Source of the DNA: Microglena sp. YARC
Lineage: Eukaryota > Chlorophyta > Chlorophyceae > Chlamydomonadales > Chlamydomonadaceae
Length of the DNA stretch: 64,000 nt
Direction of reading: 5' to 3'
Assembly: GCA_022414725.1 (NCBI GenBank)
Contig: CM039464.1
Coordinates: forward strand, 29,719,504-29,783,503
Shown here: piece by piece, positions 23,001-29,451 of the stretch
Layout of the letters: each line of letters begins with the position of its first letter
Position numbering within the stretch: position 1 is the first letter of the stretch
The notes under the pieces: model-generated
Told to the model about the DNA's origin: nothing
The model's input: the letters and a program-made list of their open reading frames with translations, nothing else
Database searches by the model: none
Made by a program: the position numbers and the translations under genes

Positions 23001-26000
23001 TGTGTCTATCATTGTGTTTGTCATTGTGTTTTGTATTTAATTGTGTTTGTGTTCATCATTGTGTTTGTGTCAATGTTTCTGCGTACAGTGCTTGTGCTAG
23101 GAGGCTGTCTTGGGGGCTATACAAAAGTATGCTTATCAGCCTTGCATTTCCTTGAGGATTTGGGGTTTGAAGAATGCATTTCATTGAGGATTGTTGGCCC
23201 CCCTAGCTTCCAGGTACCCCAGGTGTCATTATGTTTGTGTCTGTGTTTGTCATTGTGTTTGTATTTGTCATCGTGTTTGTGCTTTGTCATTGTGTTTGGG
23301 TTTGTCATTATGTTTGTATTTACCATTATGTTTGTGTTTGTATTTGTCATTATGTTTGTGTTTGTATTTGTCATTATGTTTGTGTTTGTATTTGTCATTA
23401 TGTTTGTGTTTGTTTTTTTCATTATAGTTTTGTTTGTTTTTGTCATTATGTTTGTGTTTGTATTTGTCATTATGTTTGTGTTTGTATTTGTCATTATGTT
23501 TGTGTTTGTTTTTTTCATTATAGTTTTGTTTGTTTTTGTCATTATGTTTGTGTCTGTGTTTGTCATTGTGTTTGTCATTGTGTTTTTCATTGTGGTTGTG
23601 TTTGTCATCGTGTTTGTCATTGTGTCATTATGTTTGTTCAGGGCTTGCATAGGAGGCTGTCATGGTTTCCTCTATTAAGTATATTCAACAACCTTGCATT
23701 GTTGCATTCTCTTTAGGATTTTGGTTTATCTTGAGGATTGTGGGTTATCTTGAGGATTGTGGGTTTGAGGATGTTTCTTGAGGATTCGGGATTTGAGGAT
23801 TGCGTTTGAGGATTGTGGGTTATCTTGAGGATTGTGGGTTTGAGGATGTTTCTTGAGGATTTGGGATTTGAGGATTGCGTTTGAAGATTGTGGGTTTGAG
23901 AATTGTTGGATTGAGGATTTTTCTCCTAGCTTCCAGATAGCACAGGACTGTAAACAACCACAATTATTGCAACAGGCGGTCAGCAATGAGCACAGCGCTG
24001 CCCCACTGCCTGAGCCTCTGGACAAGAAGATGGTCATAGTGATCAAGCTCCAGATGATCATAGCCTCCCACGAGTCCTCAATCAACAAACCCCAACTATT
24101 GCAGCAGGCGGTCAGCAATGAGCACAGCGCTCCCCGCTGCCTGAGCCTCTGGACTAGAAGGTGGTCGTAGTAATCAGGTTCAAGAAGAAAAACAGAGGAA
24201 CCAACTTCAAGATGCTCATAGCCTCCCATGAGTCCTCAATAAACAAACCCCACCTATTGCAGCAGGCGGTCAGCGATGAGCACAGTGCTGCCCCACTGCC
24301 TGAGCCTTTGGACGAGAACCTGGTCCTAGTGTTCAAGCTCAAGATGCTCATAGCCTCCCATGAGTCCTCAATAAACAAACCCCACCTATTGCAACAGGCC
24401 GTCAGCAATGAGCACAGCACTGCCCCACTGCCTGAGCCTCTGGACCAGAAGATGGTCATTGCATCCCACGAGTACACTGCCAAGTACTTCCTGAACGAAA
24501 AGGGCCAGTGGGGCTATCAGGTGAGCCTCTTGGATTTATGAAGATATTGGATCGTGTTTACTTTGATAACAGTAATGGTTTTGAATGTGCATGTCAATGC
24601 CGGAGACGGCGAGCAGCCCTTATGATGATGATTATGATGTTGATTGACATTTTTCCTTGTGCCCTACTGGACTCCAAATGTGCCCTCGGCTTGACGGAGA
24701 CAGCGAGCAGCCTTTATGGCTGGAGCCTTGTGATCCTTTTTTTCTCTTACTGCAAGGATCTTTGCCTCCAAGGGTGGGTCTCCGTCCGCTAGCCCTATCA
24801 AGCACGTAAAACTGATTTAAAAGTCGTGGAAATCAATATTCTGTCAGGCTATTAGGAGTTGCTGGCTGACTGGCTGGTTGGCTTGACAAGCACTCTTGTT
24901 GTTAAAGAAAAGGATTCGGGCCTCGAAGGGTGGGTCTCCACGCTAGCCCTATCTAGCAAGCAAAACTGATTTAAAAGAGGTGTAAATCAATATAATGTCA
25001 GGCTACTAGGAGGGGCTGACTGGCTGGCTGGCTTGTTGGCTTTACAAGCACTCTTGTGTTGAAAAGAAAGGATGTTCGCATCAAAGGGTGGGTCTCCGTG
25101 CGCTAGCCCTATCAAGCAAGTATAATGACGTAAAAGTCGTGGAAATCAATGTACTGTCAGGCTATTAGGAGGGGCTGACTGGTTGGCTTGACAATCAATC
25201 TTGTGTTGAAAAGGAAGGATGTTCGCCTCAAAGGGTGGGTCTCCGTGCACTAGCCCTTTCAAGCAAGTAAAACTGATTTCAAAGTTGTGTACCTCGATAT
25301 ACTGTCAGGCCATAAGGACGCGCTGACTGGCTGGCTTGAAAAGCACTCTTGTTTTGAATATAAATAGTGTTGACCTCAAAGGGTGGGTCTACGTGTGCTA
25401 GCCCTATCAAGCAAGTAAAACTGATTTCAAAGTTGTGTTCCTCGATATACTGTCAGGCCATAAGGACGCGCTGACTGGCTGGCTTGAAAAGCACTCTTGT
25501 TTTGAATATAAATAGTTTTGACCTCAAAGGGTGGGTCTACGTGTGCTAGCCCTATCAAGCAAGTAAAAGTGATTTAAAAATGGTGTAAATCAATATCCTG
25601 TCAGGCTATTAGGAGGGGCTGGCTGGCTGGCTGGCTTGACAAGCACTCTTGTTTTGAAAAGAAAGGATTTTGGCCACAAAGGGTGGGTCTCCGTGCGCTA
25701 GCCCTATCAAGCAAGTAAAACTGATTTAAAAGTTGTGTAAATCAATATACTGTCAGGTTATTAGGAGTTGCTGACTGGCTGGCTGACTTGACCAGCACTC
25801 TTGTTTTGAAAAGAAAGGATGTTGAAAGGGTGGGTCTCCGTGCGCTAGCCCTATCAAGGGGGGTTGGGGTGAAGGCAATTAATATTTGGCCAACCAATAA
25901 TGGATCAAGTTAAAGGACTTCGACATGCACATCGTGAGATACAATGTTGCATGGTTCTCTACTTCTTCTCCCTACTTCTCCAGACTTCTCCAGACTTCTC

Positions 26001-27654
26001 CAGACTTTTCCCTTCTTCTTCCTACTTCTCCCTTCTTCTCCCTACTTCTCCCTACTTTCCCCTATTTCTCTGATCATGAATTCTTGATCTCTATCCATCC
26101 CCAACCCGACTCTTGCAACATTCAGGCACCCTCACCTGCTTGCTTTCATATATACCCCACCCCCACCCCAAATATCCCTCCCCACCCACACCCACACACC
26201 TCACCTGCTTGCTTGCTTTCATATATACTCCCCCTCCCCCCACACACACACCACACACACACCTCACCTGCTTGCTTTCATGTATACCCCACCCCATCCC
26301 CACCCCACTCCCACACCCACACCCCACACACACTCACCTCACCTGCTTGCTTTTGTATAAATCCCCCCGACACACACCACTCCCCACTCCCCCACCCCAC
26401 ACACACCCCAAATACCCTCCACACACTCACACACACACACACTTCACCTGCTTGTTCACATGTCTACCACACACACACACACATGCACATACACCTCACT
26501 CCCCACCCCCACCTCACCCCACCCCAAACATCCCTCACCCCACCCCAACCCACCCCACCCCACCCCACCACCACCACCACCACCACCACCACCACACACA
26601 TACATACACACACACACACAGCAGCCAACCCAATCTCTCCCCTTCACCTCCTAACCACAAACCCACCACCACATAACCACCACCACACACACACACAGCA
26701 GCCAACCCAATCTCTCCCCTTCACCTCCTAACCACAAACCCACCACCACATAACCACCACCACACACACACACACAGCAGCCAACCCAATCTCTCCCCTT
26801 CACCTCCTAACCACAAACCCACCACCACATAACCACCACCACACACACACACACAGCAGCCAACCCAATCTCTCGCCTTCACCTCCTAACCACAAACCCA
26901 CCACCACATAACCACCACCACACACACACACACAGCAGCCAACCCAATCTCTCCCCTTCACCTCCTAACCACAAACCCACCACCACATACCCACAACCAC
27001 ACACACACACACAGCAGCCAACCCAATCTCTCCCCTTCACCTCCTAACCACAAACCCACCACCACATACCCACCACCACACACACACACACAGCAGCCAA
27101 CCCAATCTCTCCCCTTCACCTCCTAACCACAAACCCACCACCACATAACCACCACCACACACACACACACAGCAGCCAACCCAATCTCTCCCCTTCACCT
27201 CCAAACCACAAACCCACCACCACATAACCACCACCACACACACACACCCACAGCAGCCAACCCACTCTCTCCCCTTCACCTCCTAACCACAAACCCACCA
27301 CCACATACCCACCACCACACACACACACACAGCAGCCAACCCAATCTCTCCCCTTCACCTCCAAACCACAAACCCACCACCACATAACCACCACCACGCA
27401 CCCTCACCCACACACGCACAGCAGCCAACCCAATATATCCCCTTCACCCCCAAACCATACAGGACGAAAAAGTGTGGGATGAATTCCTGGACTGGCTGTC
27501 CTCCAGTGGTCTTTTGACCAGCAAGGTTCAGTCACGAGGAACTGCCTCGGAGGCTTTCACAAGCCTAGACGGTCTGAGGCAAGGTGATGTTGGACAGACC
27601 ATCCCCAGAGATCAAATCAAGGCCAGTGCTCTGTTCACCAATGAATTCCTGTAG
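10970..27654 (+). CDS. NMT1/THI5-like (SsuA/THI5-domain) protein, seven exons, complete
   Basis: Exons 10970-11029, 13369-13596, 15748-15972, 18648-18796, 22075-22174, 24398-24520 and 27463-27654 join with consistent phases into 358 codons plus stop, close to the family's usual 310-350. Recognisable family blocks are LALDWTPNTNHTGFYIAKAK (residues 21-40), AHFAICPSESVISYHTHP (72-89), LDGKTYASYGARYEG (about 124-138), MLGIWNTLLKGEADATWVF (about 162-180) and VPYGYSPLLISHPD (about 204-217), then EKVWDEFLDWL near 297-307. The family comprises periplasmic-type pyrimidine-binding proteins and the fungal HMP-P synthase of thiamine biosynthesis. The Cys cluster (CCCFC) of the yeast enzyme is not seen; the corresponding region is VPYGYSPLLISHPD. 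A binding or salvage role for a thiamine pyrimidine precursor is therefore as likely as synthesis. There is no signal peptide, so cytosolic location is inferred. Confidence 0.88.
11441..11609. mobile_element. hAT-type MITE, family B copy 2
   Basis: The ends are TAGGGAATGGCG and GCCAGTCCCTTA with the family's palindromic gatatcatatgatatc interior and the core ggcagtctgacaaggctaaag. I could not define a clean target duplication. A host segment (cttccagtccataacatata) is repeated on both sides. Confidence 0.8.
12095..12309. mobile_element. Interspersed repeat family D, copy 2
   Basis: It starts gagtcctatgcagcgacgc and ends gagggggctccgccaaaaac, with the internal ggagctgaccgaagccagtt shared by the family. 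Confidence 0.75.
12705..12833. repeat. Interspersed repeat family E, copy 1
   Basis: It carries the family landmarks ggtaaaacgattgtttgggt, tttttagcccttcctgtcat and ggcaagtccctttggcctat, and ends cataacatacatac. Other copies lie at 21,780-21,965, 27,865-28,035, 28,490-28,675 and 46,226-46,400. Confidence 0.75.
12869..13046. mobile_element. hAT-type MITE, family B copy 3
   Basis: The ends are TAGGTAACGGCA and GCCGATCCCTA. The flanking 8-mers caaataca and caaatatg match at six of eight bases. The interior is the usual palindromic gatatcat repeat. Confidence 0.85.
13369..13596 (+). CDS. THI5-like gene exon 2
   Basis: This exon is 76 codons in phase 0 on both sides, from LALDWTPNTNHTGFYIAKAK to SYHTHPEAAKPK, with donor AAG|gtacga. 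It carries the family's most conserved N-terminal block. About 110 bases of its 3' end, with the donor, are copied about eleven times downstream. Confidence 0.92.
13597..15440 (+). repeat. About eleven tandem copies of the exon 2 end plus donor
   Basis: Units begin near 13667, 13825, 13974, 14133, 14289, 14437, 14596, 14754, 14903, 15014 and 15340, with a period of about 150-160 bp. Each reads gtggatggtagtg...ctgcccctctgaaa...accacacccaccca. Most then keep ccaag|gtacg or aag|gtaag followed by gctgcacaataggggtgtgg. Several units lack 11 bases (gtagtgcgatct). None has an upstream acceptor, so they look like decoy donors. A SINE interrupts the last units. Confidence 0.92.
15136..15336 (-). mobile_element. 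tRNA-derived SINE, copy 1
   Basis: In minus orientation it has an A-box-like tggctcaatggtagagc (15306-15323) and a B-box-like gggtttgaatccc (15277-15291). The body contains the family's gttgac...ggtag segment. It ends with the aggcgttatcatta tail shared with 56795-56995. It is inserted inside a decoy copy of exon 2; host sequence tgtggtgga flanks both sides. Confidence 0.8.
15398..15690 (+). repeat. Two decayed copies of the exon 3 acceptor and start
   Basis: Copies at about 15400-15475 and 15530-15690 repeat gaacccccttgaactgc...gtgcgtgggg and catcctgtcaagctccacc. The true acceptor is ctgctgcag|gtgcgtgg. The copies read gctgtaag|tgcgtgg and gccgttg|gtgcgtgg; the second has lost its AG and the first is altered. 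Confidence 0.88.
15748..15972 (+). CDS. THI5-like gene exon 3
   Basis: This exon is 75 codons, phase 0 to 0, starting VRGVAAILSGSTSAVVTLES and ending STPAMLGIWNTLLK. It is the central family block with LDGKTYASYGARYEGRIVQQ. The acceptor is ctgctgcag and the donor AAG|gtatgg. Confidence 0.92.
15973..16707 (+). repeat. Tandem copies of the exon 3 end plus donor, and flank repeats
   Basis: First come repeats of gtgtactgcctctaatgatg (15985-16160). Then five copies follow of gatgatgcttgcatctggaa then caccctcctcaaggtatggg (ends near 16245, 16365, 16480, 16596 and 16700). The copies keep aag|gtatgggcttat in most cases; the last has lost it (acgttttgg). Confidence 0.9.
16708..16875. mobile_element. 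hAT-type MITE, family B copy 4 (reverse)
   Basis: The ends are TAGGGACTGGC and CTGTTCCTTA. The target duplications cttatgtg and cttatctg match at seven of eight bases. The interior matches family B in reverse orientation (gctgaccaaaggcaagtatg). Confidence 0.87.
16924..17068. mobile_element. hAT-type MITE, family B copy 5
   Basis: It begins TAGGGAACGGC and ends near gtgccggtcctcttta, with the core gtctgactaggctaaagtga. It is about 50 bases from copy 4, so two insertions sit side by side in this intron. Confidence 0.8.
17069..18647 (+). other. THI5-like intron 3, remainder
   Basis: No gene is seen. Bases 17730-17895 repeat aatgtcaaatgattgg. Bases 18090-18170 hold an inverted family F unit. 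Bases 18190-18625 are many copies of gctgatataaaa variants leading up to the acceptor tgtctatgcag; the repeat may derive from the exon start gagaagctgatgcc. Confidence 0.75.
18648..18796 (+). CDS. THI5-like gene exon 4
   Basis: The exon is 149 nt, phase 0 in and phase 2 out, starting GEADATWVFMGWEGIEAELK and containing VPYGYSPLLISHPDII. The acceptor is ttgtctatgcag and the donor AG|gtgcga. It covers the position where fungal THI5 enzymes carry the Cys cluster, which is absent. Confidence 0.92.
20310..21290. repeat. 36-bp minisatellite (cgatccaagacgtatgatgt)
   Basis: About 25 units contain gcttaattgtgcgatccaag then acgtatgatgtatgat. Early units include ccaagactatcaggcgatat, which resembles the exon 4 donor region (cattatcaggtgcgatt), so the array may descend from it. 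Because 36 is divisible by three, the minus strand has a long open 12-residue repeat frame; I regard that as non-coding. Confidence 0.9.
21595..21790 (-). mobile_element. tRNA-derived SINE, copy 2
   Basis: In minus orientation it has a tRNA-like head with A-box-like ggctctatcgtagagct and B-box ggttcgaacccc. The body contains cccggagggtcgttgactgg, shared with the copy at 46905-47075. Confidence 0.82.
21780..21965. repeat. Interspersed repeat family E, copy 2
   Basis: Longest copy of the family: it begins near attatattgtagaattaaat, includes gcacgaactcagggcccctg, ggtaaaacgattgtttaggg and agcccttcctacatcgg, and ends tgtaacatacacaca. Confidence 0.78.
21969..22074 (+). repeat. One upstream copy of the exon 5 acceptor region
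   Basis: Bases about 21970-22015 (ctgatccaaagcctcaccgc, atttatttcatgacagcacc) repeat 22033-22080 (ctaatccaaagcctcaccac, atttctttcatgatag|ctcc). Between them is a branch-point-like cactaacactaat. Confidence 0.87.
22075..22174 (+). CDS. THI5-like gene exon 5
   Basis: The exon is 100 nt, phase 2 in (AG|C, Ser) and phase 0 out. It reads SKPEMIKKFLAATSKGFELA and ends EAAKIFLE before GAG|gtatgg. The PEMIKKFLAA block matches the family's position just after the HPD motif. Confidence 0.9.
22175..24397 (+). repeat. THI5-like intron 5: exon-edge copies and GT/TTTG minisatellites
   Basis: A copy of the exon 5 end plus donor lies at 22280-22345 (gcagcagaggcggcaaagat then ttggag|gtatgg). Minisatellites follow at 22440-22880 (ttaattgctcttgtgttagt) and 23240-23640 (gtttgtatttgtcattatgt). 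Segments with cctagcttccaggtaccaca occur at about 22968 and 23205, and with cctagcttccagatagcaca at 23930. Repeats of ttgaggattgtgggtttgag fill 23720-23930. Three copies of the exon 6 acceptor follow, at 23940-24397. Confidence 0.87.
23940..24397 (+). repeat. Three copies of the exon 6 acceptor and exon start
   Basis: Acceptor-like AG|gcggtcagc sites fall at 23976, 24108 and 24266, ahead of the chosen site at 24398. Spacings are 132, 158 and 132 bases. Each copy encodes a version of LLQQAVSNEHSAAPLPEPLD. The site at 24266 is in frame and open through to exon 6, so its use would add 44 residues. Confidence 0.9.
24398..24520 (+). CDS. THI5-like gene exon 6
   Basis: The exon is 41 codons, phase 0 to 0: AVSNEHSTAPLPEPLDQKMV then IASHEYTAKYFLNEKGQWGY, donor CAG|gtgagc. 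The ASHEY...GQWGYQ block matches the family segment before the C-terminal helix. I chose the last of four acceptor copies because it gives the family's usual length. Confidence 0.85.
24521..27462 (+). repeat. THI5-like intron 6: 170-bp satellite, C-rich tract and about 80-bp acceptor-flank repeats
   Basis: Bases 24770-25855 are about seven units of roughly 150-175 bp, with gggtgggtctccgtgcgcta, aagtaaaactgatttaaaag and tgactggctggctggcttga. Bases 25960-26080 repeat cttctccctacttctcc. Bases 26120-26640 are CA/C-rich. Bases 26640-27440 are about ten units with gcagccaacccaatctctcc, ccttcacctcctaaccacaa and a CCA/CA run. The last unit (cagccaacccaatatatccc, cttcacccccaaaccatacag) is the true acceptor flank. 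Confidence 0.9.
27463..27654 (+). CDS. THI5-like gene exon 7 (terminal)
   Basis: The exon is 63 codons plus TAG, phase 0 in: DEKVWDEFLDWLSSSGLLTS to ASALFTNEFL. The VWDEFLDWL block matches the family's C-terminal helix. A diverged copy of the exon follows the stop. Confidence 0.9.
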   Translation, partial: DEKVWDEFLDWLSSSGLLTSKVQSRGTASEAFTSLDGLRQGDVGQTIPRDQIKASALFTNEFL

Positions 27655-27840
27655 TTTTCAAGGCGATTTGGGGGGTTAGCCTCCAGTAGTCTTTTGACCT
27701 ACAAGATTCAGTCCCATTCCAGAGGAACTGCCTCGGGGGAAGCACAAACCTTTATGGTCTGAGGCAAGGTGATGTTGGACAGCCCATTCCCAGAAATCAA
27801 GAGAAGACCAGCACTATGTTACTTATGAATTCATGAAGCT
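27655..27840 (+). repeat. Diverged copy of THI5-like exon 7 after the stop codon
   Basis: Bases 27680-27830 repeat cctccagtagtcttttgacc, gaactgcctcgg and ggtctgaggcaaggtgatgt of exon 7, with indels that break the frame. It is probably in the 3' UTR or just past it. Confidence 0.88.
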
Positions 27841-27864
27841 GCCATCTGGTAACCTATAGATGGG

Positions 27865-28035
27865 AAAGTCTCTTTAGTCTATTTGACTATACCTTAACTG
27901 TAACGTGCATACCTTAATTACAATTTTAGAATTACAATATCACACGAACTCAGGGCCCCAGTCGGTAAAACGATTGTTCGGGGTTCAGTTCATGGATGCT
28001 GTTCCTGTTTTGCCCTTTCTGTTGGGCAATTACTA
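27865..28035. repeat. Interspersed repeat family E, copy 3 (rearranged)
   Basis: Parts of the family occur out of order: gggaaagtctctttagtcta, then gaactcagggccccagtcgg and taaaacgattgttcggggtt. It may be two nested or truncated copies. Confidence 0.6.
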
Positions 28036-28114
28036 CTACGTATTACTATTACGAATGCAAATTTGATGATGTCATACGATAGAAACCATAGTTCCACTCA
28101 CACTAACTTATTAA

Positions 28115-28401
28115 ATGACAGGGGTTTAATGAGATTCAATGCATAGCAAGACTACGTCTTCGAGCTCCCAACTTAAATGTTGAATCAGAAAGGAGTACCT
28201 CTCGTTCTGTCAGAATTTTCAGGAGCTGCGGATATGGTGGTTGAGGGTAGAAGAGTGGTCGAAGATGAAATGCGTTACATATTAGAATGTCCATTATACG
28301 CCGAGTATAGAAAAAATACTTGTGAGAAAATAAAAATTGAACTTGAATTGATGGATAAAGACTCCAGCATGAAAGTGGTAATTAATCCTGATTCCTTTTA
28401 A
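28115..28401 (+). pseudogene. LINE reverse-transcriptase C-terminal fragment, decayed
   Basis: Frame one (about 28135-28228) reads IARLRLRAPNLNVESERST, the lead-in typical of LINE polyprotein C-termini. After a frame change the second frame (to TAA at 28401) reads VVEDEMRYILECPLYAEYRK, matching the usual VEDE-H-L-CPLY zinc-knuckle region. The two frames are not joined and stops intervene, so it is a dead fragment. The LINE clade is not identifiable. Confidence 0.72.
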
Positions 28402-28489
28402 GGATGTAAATAATTAATACAATATCAGACAGTTTATTAAAATATGCGACAAGAATATCAAATTAAATTATCCTCCCAGATGAGATGAT

Positions 28490-28675
28490 GATTTAATTAT
28501 ATTGTAGAATTAAATGATCACTCTAGCACGACCTCAGGGCCCCCGTCAGTAAAACAATTGTTTAGGGTTTCAGTTCATCAATGCTTTGTCTGTTTAAGCC
28601 CTTCCTATCACGGTTGGGCAAGTCCCTTTAGCCTATAATGCCTACCACTGGACTGTAACATACATACACAAACAC
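28490..28675. repeat. Interspersed repeat family E, copy 4
   Basis: It begins attatattgtagaattaaat, contains gcacgacctcagggcccccg and agcccttcctatcacggttg, and ends actgtaacatacatacac. Colinear with copy 2. Confidence 0.78.
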
Positions 28676-29330
28676 ATAAATACATATTCAACGGATGCGA
28701 CTGCCGCCTTCTGCAGGGGGAAAAAACATGGGTGGTATAACCAACACTCCAAAGCAAAACAATGCGAGTTGTTTGTGCGAGTACTGAGTCAGCACTCCTG
28801 ACCTGTGAGATCTCCCACATCTTCCACATCTTCTGAAGTCTCCAACATCTTCCACATCTTCCCACACACTTCCCACACACTTCACACACACTTCACACAT
28901 TTCCACATCTTGTGAAGTCTCCCACATCTTCCACATCTTCCCACATCTGACATCTCCCCCCACACTTCCCCCACACTTCCCACATCTTCCCACACACTTC
29001 CGCTTTGAGCGAAGAAAGCACCGGTAATCACGGGTCATGACAGGACCTGACCCAGCCAGGCTCGCCAGATGTCCGTTACTCCTCCAACTGACAGTGCCAC
29101 ATTTGAACACTTTTTCAGAAGGACCGACAGCTACATAACCTCAGTTTCCCACCTCGTACCCAGCCTCTCCGCACTCGCACCCCACACACCCCTCAATGGC
29201 GGAGCGACCTGCGTTAAATGCGTTACTGCCACCCTCTAACTAATACAGCCATTCTCGAGTCGACTCCACGATAAACCACGCAAGTCGCTCCGAAGACCCG
29301 ATTCCCTGGTCTTCCACTCTCGCCAACGTA
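28676..29330 (+). promoter_or_regulatory. Presumed promoter and 5' UTR of the FkbM gene
   Basis: Bases 28810-29000 are tandem cttccacatcttcccacac repeats. Bases 29010-29330 look unique and GC-richer. An upstream ATG at 29196 opens a 15-codon frame (MAERPALNALLPPSN, stop 29241-29243) before the main start and could act as a uORF. No TATA box was evident. Confidence 0.4.
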
Positions 29331-29451
29331 ATGATCGATCCACGGCCGGCTGGAAATGGAGGGCCTCGCAGATTTGGCCTCCGCTTCTCGAAATTCTGCA
29401 TCTCCATGGCGGTCGCATGCGCTGTATGTTTCATTTGTGGTGCTGGAGTTG
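29331..29451 (+). CDS. FkbM gene exon 1 (start, membrane anchor)
   Basis: The exon is 40 codons plus one base: MIDPRPAGNGGPRRFGLRFS then KFCISMAVACAVCFICGAGV, donor G|gtgagt. The hydrophobic stretch looks like a signal anchor. Joining to exon 2 gives G|GC, Gly, in frame. Confidence 0.85.

Noticed and set aside
23117..23650. Thr/Asn-rich minus-strand frame and the Val/Phe-rich plus frame opposite
   Set aside because: Both come from the gtttgtatttgtcattatgt minisatellite; the apparent hydrophobic segments are not real membrane helices.
24161..24397. Taking the whole open frame 24161-24520 as exon 6
   Set aside because: It would place tandem 44-residue repeats in a protein family that lacks them; the last acceptor gives the usual length. 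Kept as a possible splice variant.
28177..28401. Intact small gene (74 codons)
   Set aside because: Its second half is a LINE RT C-terminal motif and its first half is the wrong frame of the same LINE, so it is a pseudogene fragment.
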